DNA of 64,000 bases, taken from contig JAIXMO010000015.1 in NCBI GenBank assembly GCA_025677825.1, forward strand, positions 496,001 to 560,000, written 5' to 3'. The notes beneath the pieces are model-generated. The model was not told where the DNA came from. It was given only the letters and a program-made list of their open reading frames with translations, and did not search any database. Below, piece after piece: positions 26,397 through 39,360 of the stretch. The DNA is from Helicostylum pulchrum (lineage: Eukaryota > Mucoromycota > Mucoromycetes > Mucorales > Mucoraceae). The number at the start of each line of letters is the position of its first letter. Position 1 is the first letter of the stretch. The translations under genes were made by a program, and so were the position numbers.

Positions 26397-26714
26397 ATGG
26401 ATCCTGGTCATAAATTAATGCAACACTTGAAGACGGTGCCCAATCTCGTAAACGAAGACCCAAGTACGATCACACCGTCAAACACATCGTTTATGGATAT
26501 TCCCTGGAGCGACTTTTCTAAAATGCTGGCCAACGACCGTAAAGCGTCTGCTGGAAAACACAAAGAAAGTACTACGCCTGTTTCCAAGGGGCAAGAAACC
26601 GATCATACGTTTACAAGTCCGGAAAAGGGGTCTGTGGAAGACTTTTCGCTAGGTAATTGGGACTCTTCTACTGGTTATCAAGACGCTGAACATAAGCGAC
26701 AATTCAACGCATAA
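26397..26714 (+). CDS. Small unknown hydrophilic protein
   Basis: The frame is open from 26154, but the likely start is the ATG at 26397, which has an A-rich context (ACAAAAATGG). It gives 105 residues: MDPGHKLMQHLKTVPNLV, SFMDIPWSDFSKMLANDRK, a Ser/Thr/Lys-rich middle, then VEDFSLGNWDSSTGYQDAEH. The composition is unlike the T-rich upstream part of the frame, which supports the internal start. No domain, signal peptide or membrane segment is visible and no family is recognised. It looks disordered. Confidence 0.5.
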   Translation: MDPGHKLMQHLKTVPNLVNEDPSTITPSNTSFMDIPWSDFSKMLANDRKASAGKHKESTTPVSKGQETDHTFTSPEKGSVEDFSLGNWDSSTGYQDAEHKRQFNA

Positions 26715-27379
26715 AAAAACATTTTAATAAAGATGAAGTCATCATATTGTCATAAATTCCTTTAGGTGTTTTTTTTTTATTTTAAAAACGCGTGCTTTTT
26801 TTGAGTAACGCGCACCTAAAAGTTCCGCTTCTGATTAAGTAAACATGAATTAAGTAGAGAGCTCAATTGTAAAAATCGGTAGTTTTTTAAATGAAGCGAG
26901 GTGAAATTTTTTATTTATTTTTTACACTGCATGTTAGTTTGACAGGTTGCTTATAATTCTTAATCCCAATAACAAAAAGTAGTACAATTAAAATATACTC
27001 AATTTGAATAAACTTAAGAACCTTATCCTTATTAAATATGTTGTTTAATTTGTGACAAGTAGTAGGGTGTCACAGTACAGTTTTTTTTTTTTTTTTTTTT
27101 TTTTTCACTTTATGTACAGATACAGCAGCTTTTAAAATAGCAGCAGTAAAGTACCCTGGATAACATGTTAATAACCCGTCATTGGCTCATTACGGAAATA
27201 AATAGTTACATTGAATTGAGCTCAGCCACCAGTTCAGAACTTGACTCTCTTTTTTTTTTTGGTTTTTTCTTGCCCTTGTCCTTTTTTTGTGTTCTAGGGG
27301 ATATTTTTTTATTTTTTTCTGTTATTTATTTTTTTGTTACCGTAGTGCATAAATTTTAATAAGACACCAATACAAAAAT
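26715..27379. other. Intergenic with a long T tract
   Basis: A run of about 25 T at 27081-27105 dominates. A plus-strand frame at 27165-27359 is T-rich and not convincing. The end of the region is the promoter/leader of COQ1. Confidence 0.5.
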
Positions 27380-28923
27380 ATGTTATCAGTCATTCGGCAT
27401 TCAACCCATTCCGCTCGTTTGGCACACCATGCTATACGAGTAACTGCAACTGCAAGTCTGCATACAAGTCAAGTACTTCGCGCCGTTGCTACACCCAATG
27501 AAGCAACCGACATGCCGGCCTTGGGTAAACTCGCACATTCGTTAAAGTCAGCTGTTTTAGGCGGCCCAGCCAAATCGGAGGATACAATATTATTTACAGG
27601 CGAAGCAGAAAGTTGGAATCAAGCCATTCAAGAAGCGCAAAATCTGGTAACTGAAAAGAGTCACAACCGTATCATTGATCCAGCAAAGTTAGTAGGAGAT
27701 GATTTAAAAGAGATTAAAGCCAACATTTCAAAGTTACTAGGCAGTGGACACCCGTTTTTAAACACGGTAGCCAAGCATTATTTCAGTGGAGAGGGTAAGC
27801 ATGTTCGACCTTTGCTGGTGCTTCTGATTGCACAAGCAACAAGCATTGCAGATAAAAAGAACACGTTATCCAATGTTGATTACAGATCTATCGATACACC
27901 GATTTCACATGGATTAGAGAATATCACGTCACATGATGTATTTGATAAAAAGATCCACTATACACCTTCTGTTACGGACCAAGGATGCATTATTTTACCT
28001 ACACAAAGACGGCTAGCCGAAATATCAGAAATGATCCATACAGCCTCTTTATTACACGACGATGTGATTGATGCTTCTATGACGCGAAGAAACTTACCAT
28101 CAGCAAATGCAAGTTTTGGAAATAAAATGGCAGTTCTTGGAGGAGATTTTTTATTGGCTAGAGCGTCACTTGCATTAGCAAGATTGAGAAATGCAGAATG
28201 TATTGAATTAATGGCTACGTGTATTGCGAATTTAGTGGAAGGTGAATTTATGCAGTTAAAAAATACAAAAGAAGAAGGGGGAAAGGTTAAAAAAATAAGT
28301 ACGTTTGATCATTATATGGATAAGACGTATATGAAGACAGGTAGTTTAATTGCACAGAGTTGTAAAGCTTCTGCTGTGCTTGGTGGGTCTACAGGAGAAG
28401 TGGCTGATATTGCTTATGACTTTGGAAAGAATTTGGGTCTGGCCTTTCAGGTAATACAAATTTAATTTATTGCATACCCCTGCTAATTTTTTTTTTTACA
28501 TGTATTTTTTTTATTTTATTTAGCTTGTAGATGATATGTTGGATTTCACAGTTACAGCTGCCGAACTAGGTAAACCTGCAGGCGCAGATCTTAAACTAGG
28601 TCTTGCCACAGCACCTGTATTATTTGCTTGGGAAGAATATCCTGAATTAGAGTCTTTAATTAAGCGTAAATTTTCAAAGAAGGGCGACGAAGAACGGGTA
28701 AAATATTTTTTGTCCGATTTTTTTTTATTTATTTTTAATATTAAAATTTATAACTTAATAGGCTAGAGATCTTGTTTATCAAAGTGATGGATTAAAAAAA
28801 ACTTTAAACCTTGCTGAAATTCATTGTAAATACGCTACCGACGCATTAATCAGGTTACCTGCTTCAGATGCAAGATCAGCACTAATTCAAATCACAGAAA
28901 AATTACTGACCAGAAGATCGTAA
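27380..28923 (+). CDS. COQ1: Mitochondrial polyprenyl diphosphate synthase
   Basis: Three exons (27380-28450, 28524-28697, 28762-28923) give 468 residues. The enzyme makes the long isoprenoid tail of ubiquinone. Both Asp-rich motifs are intact: DDVID at 227-231 in HTASLLHDDVIDAS, and DDMLD at 360-364, which begins just after the first intron. GEGKHVRPLLVLLIAQA and GGDFLLARASLALARL are also typical. The N terminus (MLSVIRHSTHSARLAHHAIR) is Arg/Ser-rich without acids and fits a mitochondrial presequence. An insertion of about 40 residues around 160-205, between the first helices and the substrate motif, is larger than in many homologues. Introns are 73 and 64 nt. Chain length cannot be read from the sequence with confidence. 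Confidence 0.95.
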
Positions 28924-29655
28924 GAACATATAATTTCCTTTTTTGTAAACATAGAGCTAGATTATCCATTCATCGTCATCAAAAAAAAAATCAAAAAAAA
29001 AATTTTTTTTCTCGTACTTTTCGGTTTTTTACCGATACTTAAATTTTTTTTTTTTTTTCCTCTTTCCCTTTTCTCTTTTAACTCTCTTTTTTTCTTTTTT
29101 TTTTTAAAGAAAAGGTCCAACCGCAAAAGAACCGCATTTACCTTCTGTTTTAAAAAAACAACTCTTTCTTTTTTTTTTTAACTATAAATATCCTTGCTGT
29201 TATACTCCTTCATAAAGTATTTTCAGTTCGCAACTTAACAACACTTTTTTTATTTCATCCTTTTATCGGACTGCAAACCCGCTCAGTCCGTCCTTGCCCA
29301 TCACGGCCTCAGAAACAAGACTTTTAGACAGTTTATTTGACCGGCGAGGCTTCCCTCCTTGGCTTTCTTGAAACTTACTATTTTCATCAAATTCCTATTT
29401 TTAAATAACCTTCATAACTATTCTAACTATTTCGTTAAGGACTCAAAAGAAAATCTCTTTCTCTCTGCTTGTTCCTTTTTAACCTCCCTCTCCTAAAACT
29501 TTTTTTTTTTCTGCAAGGAAAAAAAAAAACTCTACTTTCGCACTCTCTATCTTGCACACTATTAACACTTGACCTATCTTATCACCACCCTTTTTTTTTT
29601 AAATACTCCCAAACTCTTTTTTTATTCCTCTTCTTTACAAGAACAAAAAAAAAAA
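28924..29655. promoter_or_regulatory. Ornithine decarboxylase upstream region and long ATG-free leader
   Basis: A TATA-like ACTATAAATA lies at 29181-29190. From 29161 to the start codon at 29656 there is no ATG in any frame, although the sequence is AT-rich. The stretch is pyrimidine-rich and ends in an A-run directly before the ATG. This is what a long, scanning-compatible 5' leader would look like. The transcription start is inferred. Confidence 0.5.
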
Positions 29656-31016
29656 ATGCACGCTAACCTCGAAACTGTTGTCCTTAACCCACCTTATGAT
29701 GTGGTAGACCTCTTCAAGTCCGTTCCTTCACCTGACGTGAACGTCTATAACAGATCTGTTTCTGAAGTCACTCAACAAAGACTTGATTCCATCACGAACC
29801 AAAAGTGGGAATCAGATCAAGAAAATGCCTTTTTCGTAGGTGATTTAGGCGAAGTTTTTCGTCAACATTTACGCTGGAAGTCTTTACTTCCTAGAATTGA
29901 ACCCTTTTTTGGTAAGTTTCCTTTTTTTTAAAAAAAACTCAGTTTTTTTAATCTCTCTGTGTAGCTGTAAAATGTAATCCAGATCCTATGATTATCAAGT
30001 TATTGGCTTCTTTAGGCTGTGGTTTTGATTGCGCATCCAAGCAAGAAATTCAACAAGTCTTGGACGTTGGTGTTGAACCTCACCGTATTGTCTACGCTAA
30101 TCCCTGTAAACAAGCTTCTTTTGTCCGTTACGCCGCGCAACAAAACGTCAGCCGCATGACATTTGATAACGCAGAAGAACTCTACAAGATCAAAAAGTTT
30201 TACCCTGATGCTGAACTTATCTTGCGTATCTTGACTGACGACTCTTCTTCTCTCTGTCAATTAGGTCTTAAATTTGGTGCTCCTTTGCACACTGTTCAAC
30301 ACCTGTTGGAAACTGCTCAACAACTAGAGTTAAATGTAATCGGTGTTAGTTTCCACGTCGGTAGTGGTTGTCTTGATGAACACGCTTTTACTGATGCCGT
30401 GGAGAGAGCAAGGCTCGTATTTGACCAAGCTACTCTGATGGGTTTCAAGTTCACTATCCTTGATGTTGGAGGTGGTTTCCCTGGTGCGGATGTAAAAGAC
30501 GGTATTACCTTTGAAAAGGTCGCCGCTGTATTGGGCCCTGCTGTGGATCGTTTATTCCCTGCTGATATTCGTGTAATTGCTGAACCTGGTCGTTATTATG
30601 TTGCTTCCGCTTTCACTATCTGTACCAACATTATCGGTAGAAGAACTGTGACTCTTCCTGTTATCACGGAAGAAAAGAAGGATACGCCTGAACAGTATAT
30701 GTACTATGTAAACGATGGTATGTATGGTTCTTTCAACTGTATCATTTTCGATCATCAAATCGTTGAACCTCAGGTGTTGATGAAGAATGATGAATTCTTG
30801 TTTGGCCAAGATGTGTGCGAACCTGAATTCGAAAGTAGTGTCTGGGGACCTACTTGCGACTCTATTGATTGTTTAAACAAGTCCACTGCTTTACCCAAGC
30901 TTGAGCCTGGAGATTGGCTCTATTATGAGAACATGGGTGCTTACACTATTTGTGCTGCATCTCAATTCAATGGATTCAAGAAATCAGAAGTTGTTTACAC
31001 AAACACTTTCTGTTAG
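29656..31016 (+). CDS. SPE1: Ornithine decarboxylase
   Basis: Two exons (29656-29911, 29965-31016) give 435 residues. The PLP-dependent enzyme makes putrescine, the entry point of polyamine synthesis. The PLP lysine is Lys88 in FFAVKCNPDP, and this motif is created exactly across the 53-nt intron. Also visible are the PLP phosphate-binding GGGFPG, the AEPGRYYVASAF segment and the active-site cysteine in WGPTCDSID. YENMGAYTICAASQFNGF closes the barrel/sandwich fold. The ATG at 29656 follows a poly-A run. Fungal and animal ornithine decarboxylases are normally controlled by antizyme; no degradation tag can be recognised at the C terminus, which ends VVYTNTFC. Confidence 0.97.
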
Positions 31017-32567
31017 TCCCCTTTTTTTTAGCTTATATCTTCTCTTTTATTATCAATAAAAAAAGATTTATAATAAATTCTTTATCAGATCCTAATTATA
31101 ACTACTAGTTTACTAGTTCACATCTGGTTTTTATTTTTTATTTTTCCTTTATATAACACAATCTTCGGATCTATCTGTTACACTACATCAAAAATCTTTT
31201 TTTTCTCCTCTTGACGATCACAGGCGCGCCTGTCCTTTCTCGTTATAGTTTAATATACATTAAAAACTAGGCTCATTATTTGGTCCATCTGAGCCAAAGG
31301 ATCAGATAAGACAGAGTACCATTATAACTATTTAGGATAAAATGTACTGATTGAGAGAGAGAGTTTAACGAGGTAAATATATTGATGACTCATCAGCATT
31401 AAGACAATAGTAGTCTATTACCTTCTATTAAGGGGTGTCACAGAAACTAAAAAAAAAAAGAATACATATTTCAAAAATGAGCTAAACTACCGTCAACACG
31501 TTCATAACTGTGCCGATTTATTATTATTTTTTTGCAGCTTGCTAACAACAACAAAAAAACTTTCTCTTGGCTGAACAATAAAGTGTGTATCGTAAATAAG
31601 CGAGGTGGCTTATGTTTTGGCCTTGAATTCAGGGGTCTCATACAGAAACCACTCACTTAAACAGAGTCATAAAGAGATATTTCTTTTTTTGATATGCCTA
31701 CCTTTCTTAATGACGGATTTAAAAAAAAAAAATATCTCAGTCTCATATTAAAAAATTATTTATAGCGGGTTTTCCCGTTTAATCTTAATTTATGTTTTTA
31801 TTTTGAGAAGCCATAATTGCATATCTTGGCGATTTGTGTTTCTTTTTTTTAAAAAGAATTATTGAAACAATTAAATCATTTAACTTTATTTCGATAAAAG
31901 ATGCAATAAAAAATACCGCTTATTCTCCTTTGGATGCGCGTTTTTTTTTTCATTCGTTATAAAAGGAATTATACACTTGTGACTTACCATTTTAATGATT
32001 TCAACGGGTCAACCAATTGATAAAAATTTGTATATTGTACAATGAAACTAAACTACGCGAGGACCAATTAGCATGCAATACATGGACTGTATCGCAGCTA
32101 GCAAAAAAAAAAAAAAAAACTATGCCGCCATCAATTGCGATTTAAATAATAGCTAAATTGATTAAATCATACTACTTTGAAATTATCCTTTGCCCAGTTC
32201 ATTTAGACATTTAAATCTAGATAACTAGATATCACGTCCTGCACAATCTTCTGATTTAAAAAGTTTAAATGTGATAAATATAGCAGAAAAAAGTATAATC
32301 CGATGTTTCAAATCAAAAAATGTAAAACCAAAAATAAGCGTAACACGAGAGGGAAATTTCATCACAAAGAGATGCGCTTAGTCTATATGTTTCATAGCTT
32401 TGAGAGAATAAGCTGAAAAATAATAACGATATGTTAACTACAGAATTTTAGTCTTAATTGGTACAGTTGGAAACTTTTTTTGGTACTATAACTTTTTCTT
32501 GCACTCACTCAACTTGGTTTTATCTGCATAAAAAGGAATCTTACCAACGAAAAATAAAGTCAAATCA
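31017..32567. other. Intergenic, no gene seen
   Basis: About 1.5 kb of AT-rich sequence. It contains several 8-17-nt A or T runs and short chance frames only. The first 60 nt contain AATAAAAAAAGATTTATAATAAATT, probably the 3' end of the ornithine decarboxylase transcript. Confidence 0.5.
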
Positions 32568-33271
<704 letters not shown>

Positions 33272-34264
33272 ATATCGTAAATCCCATAAATAAATAACTA
33301 GTATAAATAAAGTTCTTACATGACTTGTGAATATATTTTTCCACTTGTCTTTTTTGCTTCTTTTATACTTTTTGTTTTGAGAAACCTTAGTATCATGAAG
33401 GATACTTGACCATCATTGTAGTTACACACAACAAATGACTAAAAGTAACGCCTTTATGTTCTTCGTATACTTGTTTTTTATTAGTAAACCTATGGGCGTC
33501 TTTATCACGGGAATATCTTGAATACGGATACACGGTATTTCTTTTATATTGTGGTAAGCACAGATAATATCACTGTACTGTTGTTAATGTATATCTTGTC
33601 TTTTTGTATATCTTTTCGAACAATCAATTCAGCAAGTTTAAATGTATAATTAAGTAACAACATCAAAATGATATCATTTTGATTGTTTTAAAAACGAATG
33701 GGGTTTGAACATTTTGTTCGTGCTTTTAAAGCACAGTATAATATACCGAGAAAATATTCAAAAAGATACTCTTAAAATTGAAGGTTGCTATTGTGAGATA
33801 ATTACAAAGACTCCTTCTTTGTGTCGGCAAGTGAGAAAGAACAATGGTTGCAGGCTGCAAAATTTATGGTGAATGAACCCCATCGATATAATATATAAGA
33901 CGACCTTACTGTTCAAAAGTTAAAAAGTATTGCTATCTACTACTATTATTACAACTTTATCGCATTAGGAAATATGAGACTACCTCGTTATATGTTAATT
34001 CTAGTCACTGCTTTAATCACCCACAAAACAATAACCTTCTTAGCAACCAAGTTACTAAAACAAAAGTTAACAAGCGTGTGAGTTCTACCTGCTGCCACTT
34101 GAACAATTTTAGGAGATCAAGAATAGTTACTTAACAAGTGTGACCCATAATAATAAAATATTACAATATGTCAGTTATTTTTATAAAAAAAATGTTTATT
34201 AATTAATCTAAAGAGTATGAAAATATATGAAAAAAAAAATGATGTTATGGGGGAAATCTGAAAT
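33272..34264. other. Intergenic, no gene seen
   Basis: About 1 kb of AT-rich sequence without a convincing frame. It contains a short inverted repeat around 33668-33680 (AAATGATATCATTTT) that is probably fortuitous. The end is the 3' flank of the H+-ATPase gene. Confidence 0.45.
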
Positions 34265-37200
34265 TTAATTGCGAGAGTTCAATACTTGAGCAGCATGAGA
34301 AGTCTATTTTAAAAAAAACGTTAGTAACAATGTTATTTAATAAAAAAAAATTGAATTTTGTTTTACCTGTACAGACGAGAAACGGCGCATTTCAGTAGGA
34401 TTCATTGTCTTTCCAGACTTACCCAAAACCTTTTGAGCAAAGTTTTGATGACGTTCCATGGAACGGAGCGATTTTGTTCTGTTGGCATAGTAACGAGCGG
34501 AAGAAGTTCCCGATACTGCAGAAGCGCGACGCGTAGCTGTGACCTTTGCATCTTCTGCGTTACCCACCTTGGGCTCAAAGATACGTTGCATAGCAAACTT
34601 GAGTAAATCCAATGGAGCGAACCAAATGAAATTCCAAACCCAAGCAACACCAGCCCCTAAAAAATAATAAAAAAAAAAGAGAAATTTAGAAACTTTTTTT
34701 TTTTTTTTTTTTGTCAAAAAAATACTTACAGTGCCAACCACAACCTTCAATTTGAGTGAAACCCCAATCAGCATAGACAGCGATAAAGGTAGCAACCAAC
34801 TGAGCGATAATAAACGAACCAATAAGGAACATGGAAGGACGTTCTGTGAAGAACCAACCACGCGAACGAGTGATAAAGATCAAACCTTGGGAGATAGTTG
34901 ACACTTGAAGGTATACAATGGAGTGAAGCGCGAAATCGTTGGCGTAAGTAAAGTTCCTGAGTCCAAAGTGACGATTGAAAAAGGTAGTCTTGAGACAAAC
35001 AGCAACAAAAGCAACTGTAGATGCAGTGAGGTAAAGACCATAAACGATGGCGTAAGAGAAAATTTCTCTTAAATTCCAAGAGTTGGGGAAAGGAGAAGGT
35101 CTGACACGATCTTTAGAAATAGTCATGATCGTACCATCGTTCAGCATAGCAATAATCAAAACCATAAATGGAGGGAAATCAAATTCGAACGCCCAAATAA
35201 GAATAGAGAAACCAACAACGATACGAATAGTAACAGAACAAGTATAGATAGAATAGTTACGCATACGTTGGAAAATACGACGAGAACCAATAATGGCTTC
35301 AACAATGGTAGAGAGACCAGGTGCAGTCAACACAATATCTGCAGCTGAACGAGCAGCATCAGAGGCATCCGAGACAGCAACACCAACATTTGCCTTGGAA
35401 AGAGCAGGAGCATCATTGACACCATCACCCGTCATAGCGACCATAAGACCCATATTTTGTAAACGTTCAACAATCTCATATTTATGTTCAGGATACACAC
35501 CAGCAAAACCATCAGCATGAAGAACCATATGATCGACATCGCTATAACCAGAGCCAGCAGGAGGTCCTTCCTTTAAAGTCTTTGATAAAAACATATTATC
35601 ACCCATACCAAGACGACGACCTGTTTCTTTAGCAATAGCCAATTGATCACCAGTAATCATCTTGACACCGACACCGAGAGCTTGAGCACGATCGATGGTT
35701 TCCTTCGTATCCGAGCGAGGAGGATCGTAAATAGGCAAGAGACCAACTAGTTTAAAACCAAGACCTTCACCATCAACTGTACCAGACGGAATTTCATCAA
35801 TAGCAAGAGCAAGTGCACGAAGACCACGACGAGCGAATTCATCAACATCGTCGTTAAGTGATTGAATGATAGCCTCTGTCTTATCACGAGTACAGAGATC
35901 CAAAATCATATGAGACATACCCTTGGTAACACGATACACTTTACCATCTTCGTTACGTCTGTAAGTAATTTCGGTACGTTTAATGACTGGATTAAATGGC
36001 TTGAATTCCAATTCGGTGATACCAGCACGAGCTTGTGTAGGGTCAGGAAGAGAATGTGTAATACAGAAATCAATGGCATCTTGATTTTCAAGACGAGAAG
36101 CATAAGAACATAAACGGATCACATCCTCACCATTATATTCGGGACTGTAAGTTTTGATCGTAGGTTTATCAACAATAAGCTTATTCAAAGTAAGCGTACC
36201 CGTCTTATCAGAACACAAGATTGTGACAGCAGCCATTTCTTCAATAGCAGTAATACGGGTAACAATCGCCTTATGCTCAGCCAATTGCTTTGCACCAATA
36301 GCGAGTGTGACAGACAAGACGGTAGGCATAGCAATGGGAATACCACCAATGAGCAAGACCAGGATGTTATCAATACCACGTCGGTACGCGTAATGGAACG
36401 CAGCATACTGAACAATGATAACTACAACCATGAACAAACTAATAGTGCAAAGACAAAAGTTACCAATCTTTGCAAGAATACTTTGTAAGTGACCAATATC
36501 ATCTCCAGCATCACCAACAAGCTTGGCGGCACGACCAAAGAAAGTATTTACACCTGTACCAATAACAACTGCTTCGGCTTCTCCTTGCTTCACTGTAGAT
36601 CCAGAGAATACTTCATCACCGGCTTCTTTACCAACAGGTAAAGATTCACCAGTAAGGGCAGCTTGATCAATAGAGACATCACCATGTGCCTAATATGAAA
36701 CATGTAAAAAAAAAAATTAATGCAAGGGTTTCAAAAAAAGCATAAGAAAGTGCGGAAAATAAAAATAACTTACAGCCAAGAGACGACCATCAGCTGGAAT
36801 AACATCACCAAGTTTAATACTAATGATATCACCGGGAACAAGATCACAAGCTTCCAGAGTTTTCCATTGACCATCACGTTTTACTTTACATTCTGGAGCT
36901 AGAGCATCCATAAGTGCCTTAACAGCGTTACCGGCTTGACGTTCTTCGAGGAAACCAATTGTAGCATTTGCAAATAAAAGAATAACGATACCGATGAAAT
37001 CCGGGTAATCTGGAGGTCGGTTATCACCATTGGAAAGCGCAATGGCTACAATAGCAGCAGCTTCCATAACCCAAGAAAGTGGATTCCACATAAACCCCAA
37101 GAACATCTTGATAGGATTCACTTCTTTTGTTTCTAACTTGTTAAGACCAAATTTTTCAACACGTTTAGCTACTTCTTCTGACGTTAAACCTTCTGGTTGG

Positions 37201-37398
37201 GTCCTACATGTTTTTTTTTAAAAAAAATGTTAGTTCTTTTTTTTTGGGAGAGTTTTGATAAAATACGTACTGTAAAAGTTGCATGACATCTTGTCGTTCC
37301 ATGGTGGAGAGATCGTACTTTTCTTTATCATAAAGGTCTTCGACCATGATTTGGTGAATGTCACCAGTGACTTTGGGGCGAGGTTGTTCTTCGGCCAT
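34265..37398 (-). CDS. PMA1: Plasma-membrane H+-ATPase (P-type, P3A)
   Basis: Five exons (37398-37271, 37203-36774, 36689-34730, 34656-34367, 34303-34265) give 948 residues, typical for Pma1. It pumps protons out of the cell and energises nutrient uptake. The phosphorylated Asp is Asp347 in [23 protein letters not shown] (actuator TGES), [40 protein letters not shown] and the transmembrane segments [15 protein letters not shown] and [18 protein letters not shown] are all present. The cytosolic C-terminal regulatory tail ([10 protein letters not shown]) continues through a 12-codon last exon, [12 protein letters not shown]. The initiator ATG at 37398 gives [10 protein letters not shown]; an upstream TTG is not used. 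Intron 3 (73 nt) splits the end of the last membrane region; all four introns join in phase. Codon use looks biased to few codons, as expected for high expression. Confidence 0.97.
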
Positions 37399-39360
37399 AG
37401 TCAACAAATCCGTATATTAGGAGTGATGTATAAATATATTAAATGTGTAATATACGAAGAAGAAAAAAAAATATGCGAAATTAATTGAATCAAAACGAAA
37501 AATAAAAGTTGATGGTATTTATATTCATCTTTTTTTTTTTCTAGGTTTTGGTCTCGAAAAATCCGAGCAGGGGGTGTTTTATTTTCCACTCGTGTGTGTG
37601 TGGTGTACTGGTACAATGGATTTTGAAAAAGTTGTTAAGAGACAGGTTTCATTTCTTTTTTTTTTTCGTGTCGATTCAATTACCGCATCCGATATATTTA
37701 AGTGTATTTGATTAACCACTCACGAAAAAAAGAAGCGAACGAAATATTTATAACCGAGTGTTTACGCGCTTATATATTTTACCTTACGGGTATCCATTGC
37801 ACCAGTACCTTTTTTTTTCTCAATTGTATAAATTATTTCTGTTCTCTACAAAAGTCCGTAGATCAAACAATTTTTATGCAACTTTTTTTTTTTTTTTTTT
37901 TTTTTCGTTAATTGTGTTACACATTTAATTTCAAGTCTGTGCATTTAACCTTTAAGGTTAGCTCTTTTTTTTTAAAAAGAAAGCGTTCTGTTCGTTATTT
38001 TACAAATGATTCGAATTATCTCTACGAAATAAGCGCACCAATAAACAAAACAAAAAACCATTTCCTGATTGATACAGTCAAGCAACCCCCTTTCGGAGAT
38101 ACGTCGAAAAAAAAGCATAAAAAAAGACCTCAATACAAATAAAGTAACCATTGGCAATGATGTGATATCAATCAGAGACACATAGTGTCCGATTGGTTTA
38201 TCCAGTGTGGCTTTTTAACATTGAAATGGCTAATTAAAAAACCGGATCTAAGATTGGCTCTACACGGATGGAGAAAAAAATGCTGCGGAACAATACGCCA
38301 CGGGTAATGGAATTCTCGAATTGAATGAACAAATAGATGTCGATATCGTCATGACAGCTAAAATAGAATAAAGGACTACGTACTACAATTTCTAACAAGA
38401 GGTCGACAAAGATCGTTCAAGTCTTTTCTTATAAAAAAAGACGTGGTTAGTTTTTTTTTATGCACGACGCACAACTCTACTGTGGGCAATAAAAGAATAA
38501 TCTTGCTTAAATCAAGTTGGAACGTGTATTAACGAACGTATAAATATAACGCATATCAAAATTTTCTGCTATTGAAGCTGATTATGAAAACAGCAAGGAG
38601 CTCATACTTTTCTCGGCGTGTAAAAGCTTATATGGCACACCCTGCTGCCGACAAGTTCCTTCGCATGAAATTTAACAAATGCCAATAGCTAAAAGGAAAA
38701 GACAGAGAAAAAATCTGGATCTTGAAGACATAACAGCAGCTCTCTTGGAGGCACCTATTAAACAGTATTCGTTTTTTATGTTGTAAGCATTAAGCCCAAT
38801 CAAGGAAAGTACACAGCTCAGAAAAGCAAAAGATGAATACTTTCGCTCCAAATCCAAAACTTCTTTATCACCACATTTTTTAATTGACTGAATATAGACT
38901 CAATGACCCTGATGCAAGTACTGTCTTACAGGAAACCATCATATCTGTTTCTACTCCTTCCGCTGAGACCGCCACCCCGCAAACAAGAAAAAAAGAATGT
39001 CAGGATTATACAGAACTACGCTTCGTATCACATACTGTAAGTACAAATAAGTAACAGTTAGAGTTTTTATCAATCAGAGACATGTTCCACCGTGTAATTA
39101 AGCCTTTTATTTTATATTTTATTTCCCGCTTTTCATGTTTTTTTTTTAGTGTTATGGTCACTGTCAGCTGTCAAAGTGAATTTTTTAATGTAAAAAAAAA
39201 AAGTGTATTCAATATCGATTAGACCAAGTAAAGAACTGGATAAATAAAACCGTCAAACCCGTATAGTATTTTGACTTTTTTTTTTTCTTTTTTTTCCGTT
39301 TCATGAAAATTTTATTTGTCTTTTTTTATTTTTATTTTCCTCTTGATCGATTAAACCAAG
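37399..39360. other. Intergenic with a long T tract and faint coding traces
   Basis: A 24-plus-nt T run lies near 37881-37905. Between about 38560 and 39010, plus-strand pieces such as NLDLEDITAALLEAPIKQ and LNDPDASTVLQETIISVS in different frames with stops suggest an old decayed gene, but nothing can be named. The part before 37700 is probably the H+-ATPase promoter; the T-rich end leads into QNG1. Confidence 0.35.

Noticed and set aside
29187..29194. ATATCCTT string resembling a U12 donor upstream of ornithine decarboxylase
   Set aside because: It overlaps the TATA-like element and lacks a matching branch site; chance is more likely.
34686..36593. Several long plus-strand frames opposite the H+-ATPase gene
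   Set aside because: They are antisense shadows of a strongly codon-biased gene and contain no recognisable domains.
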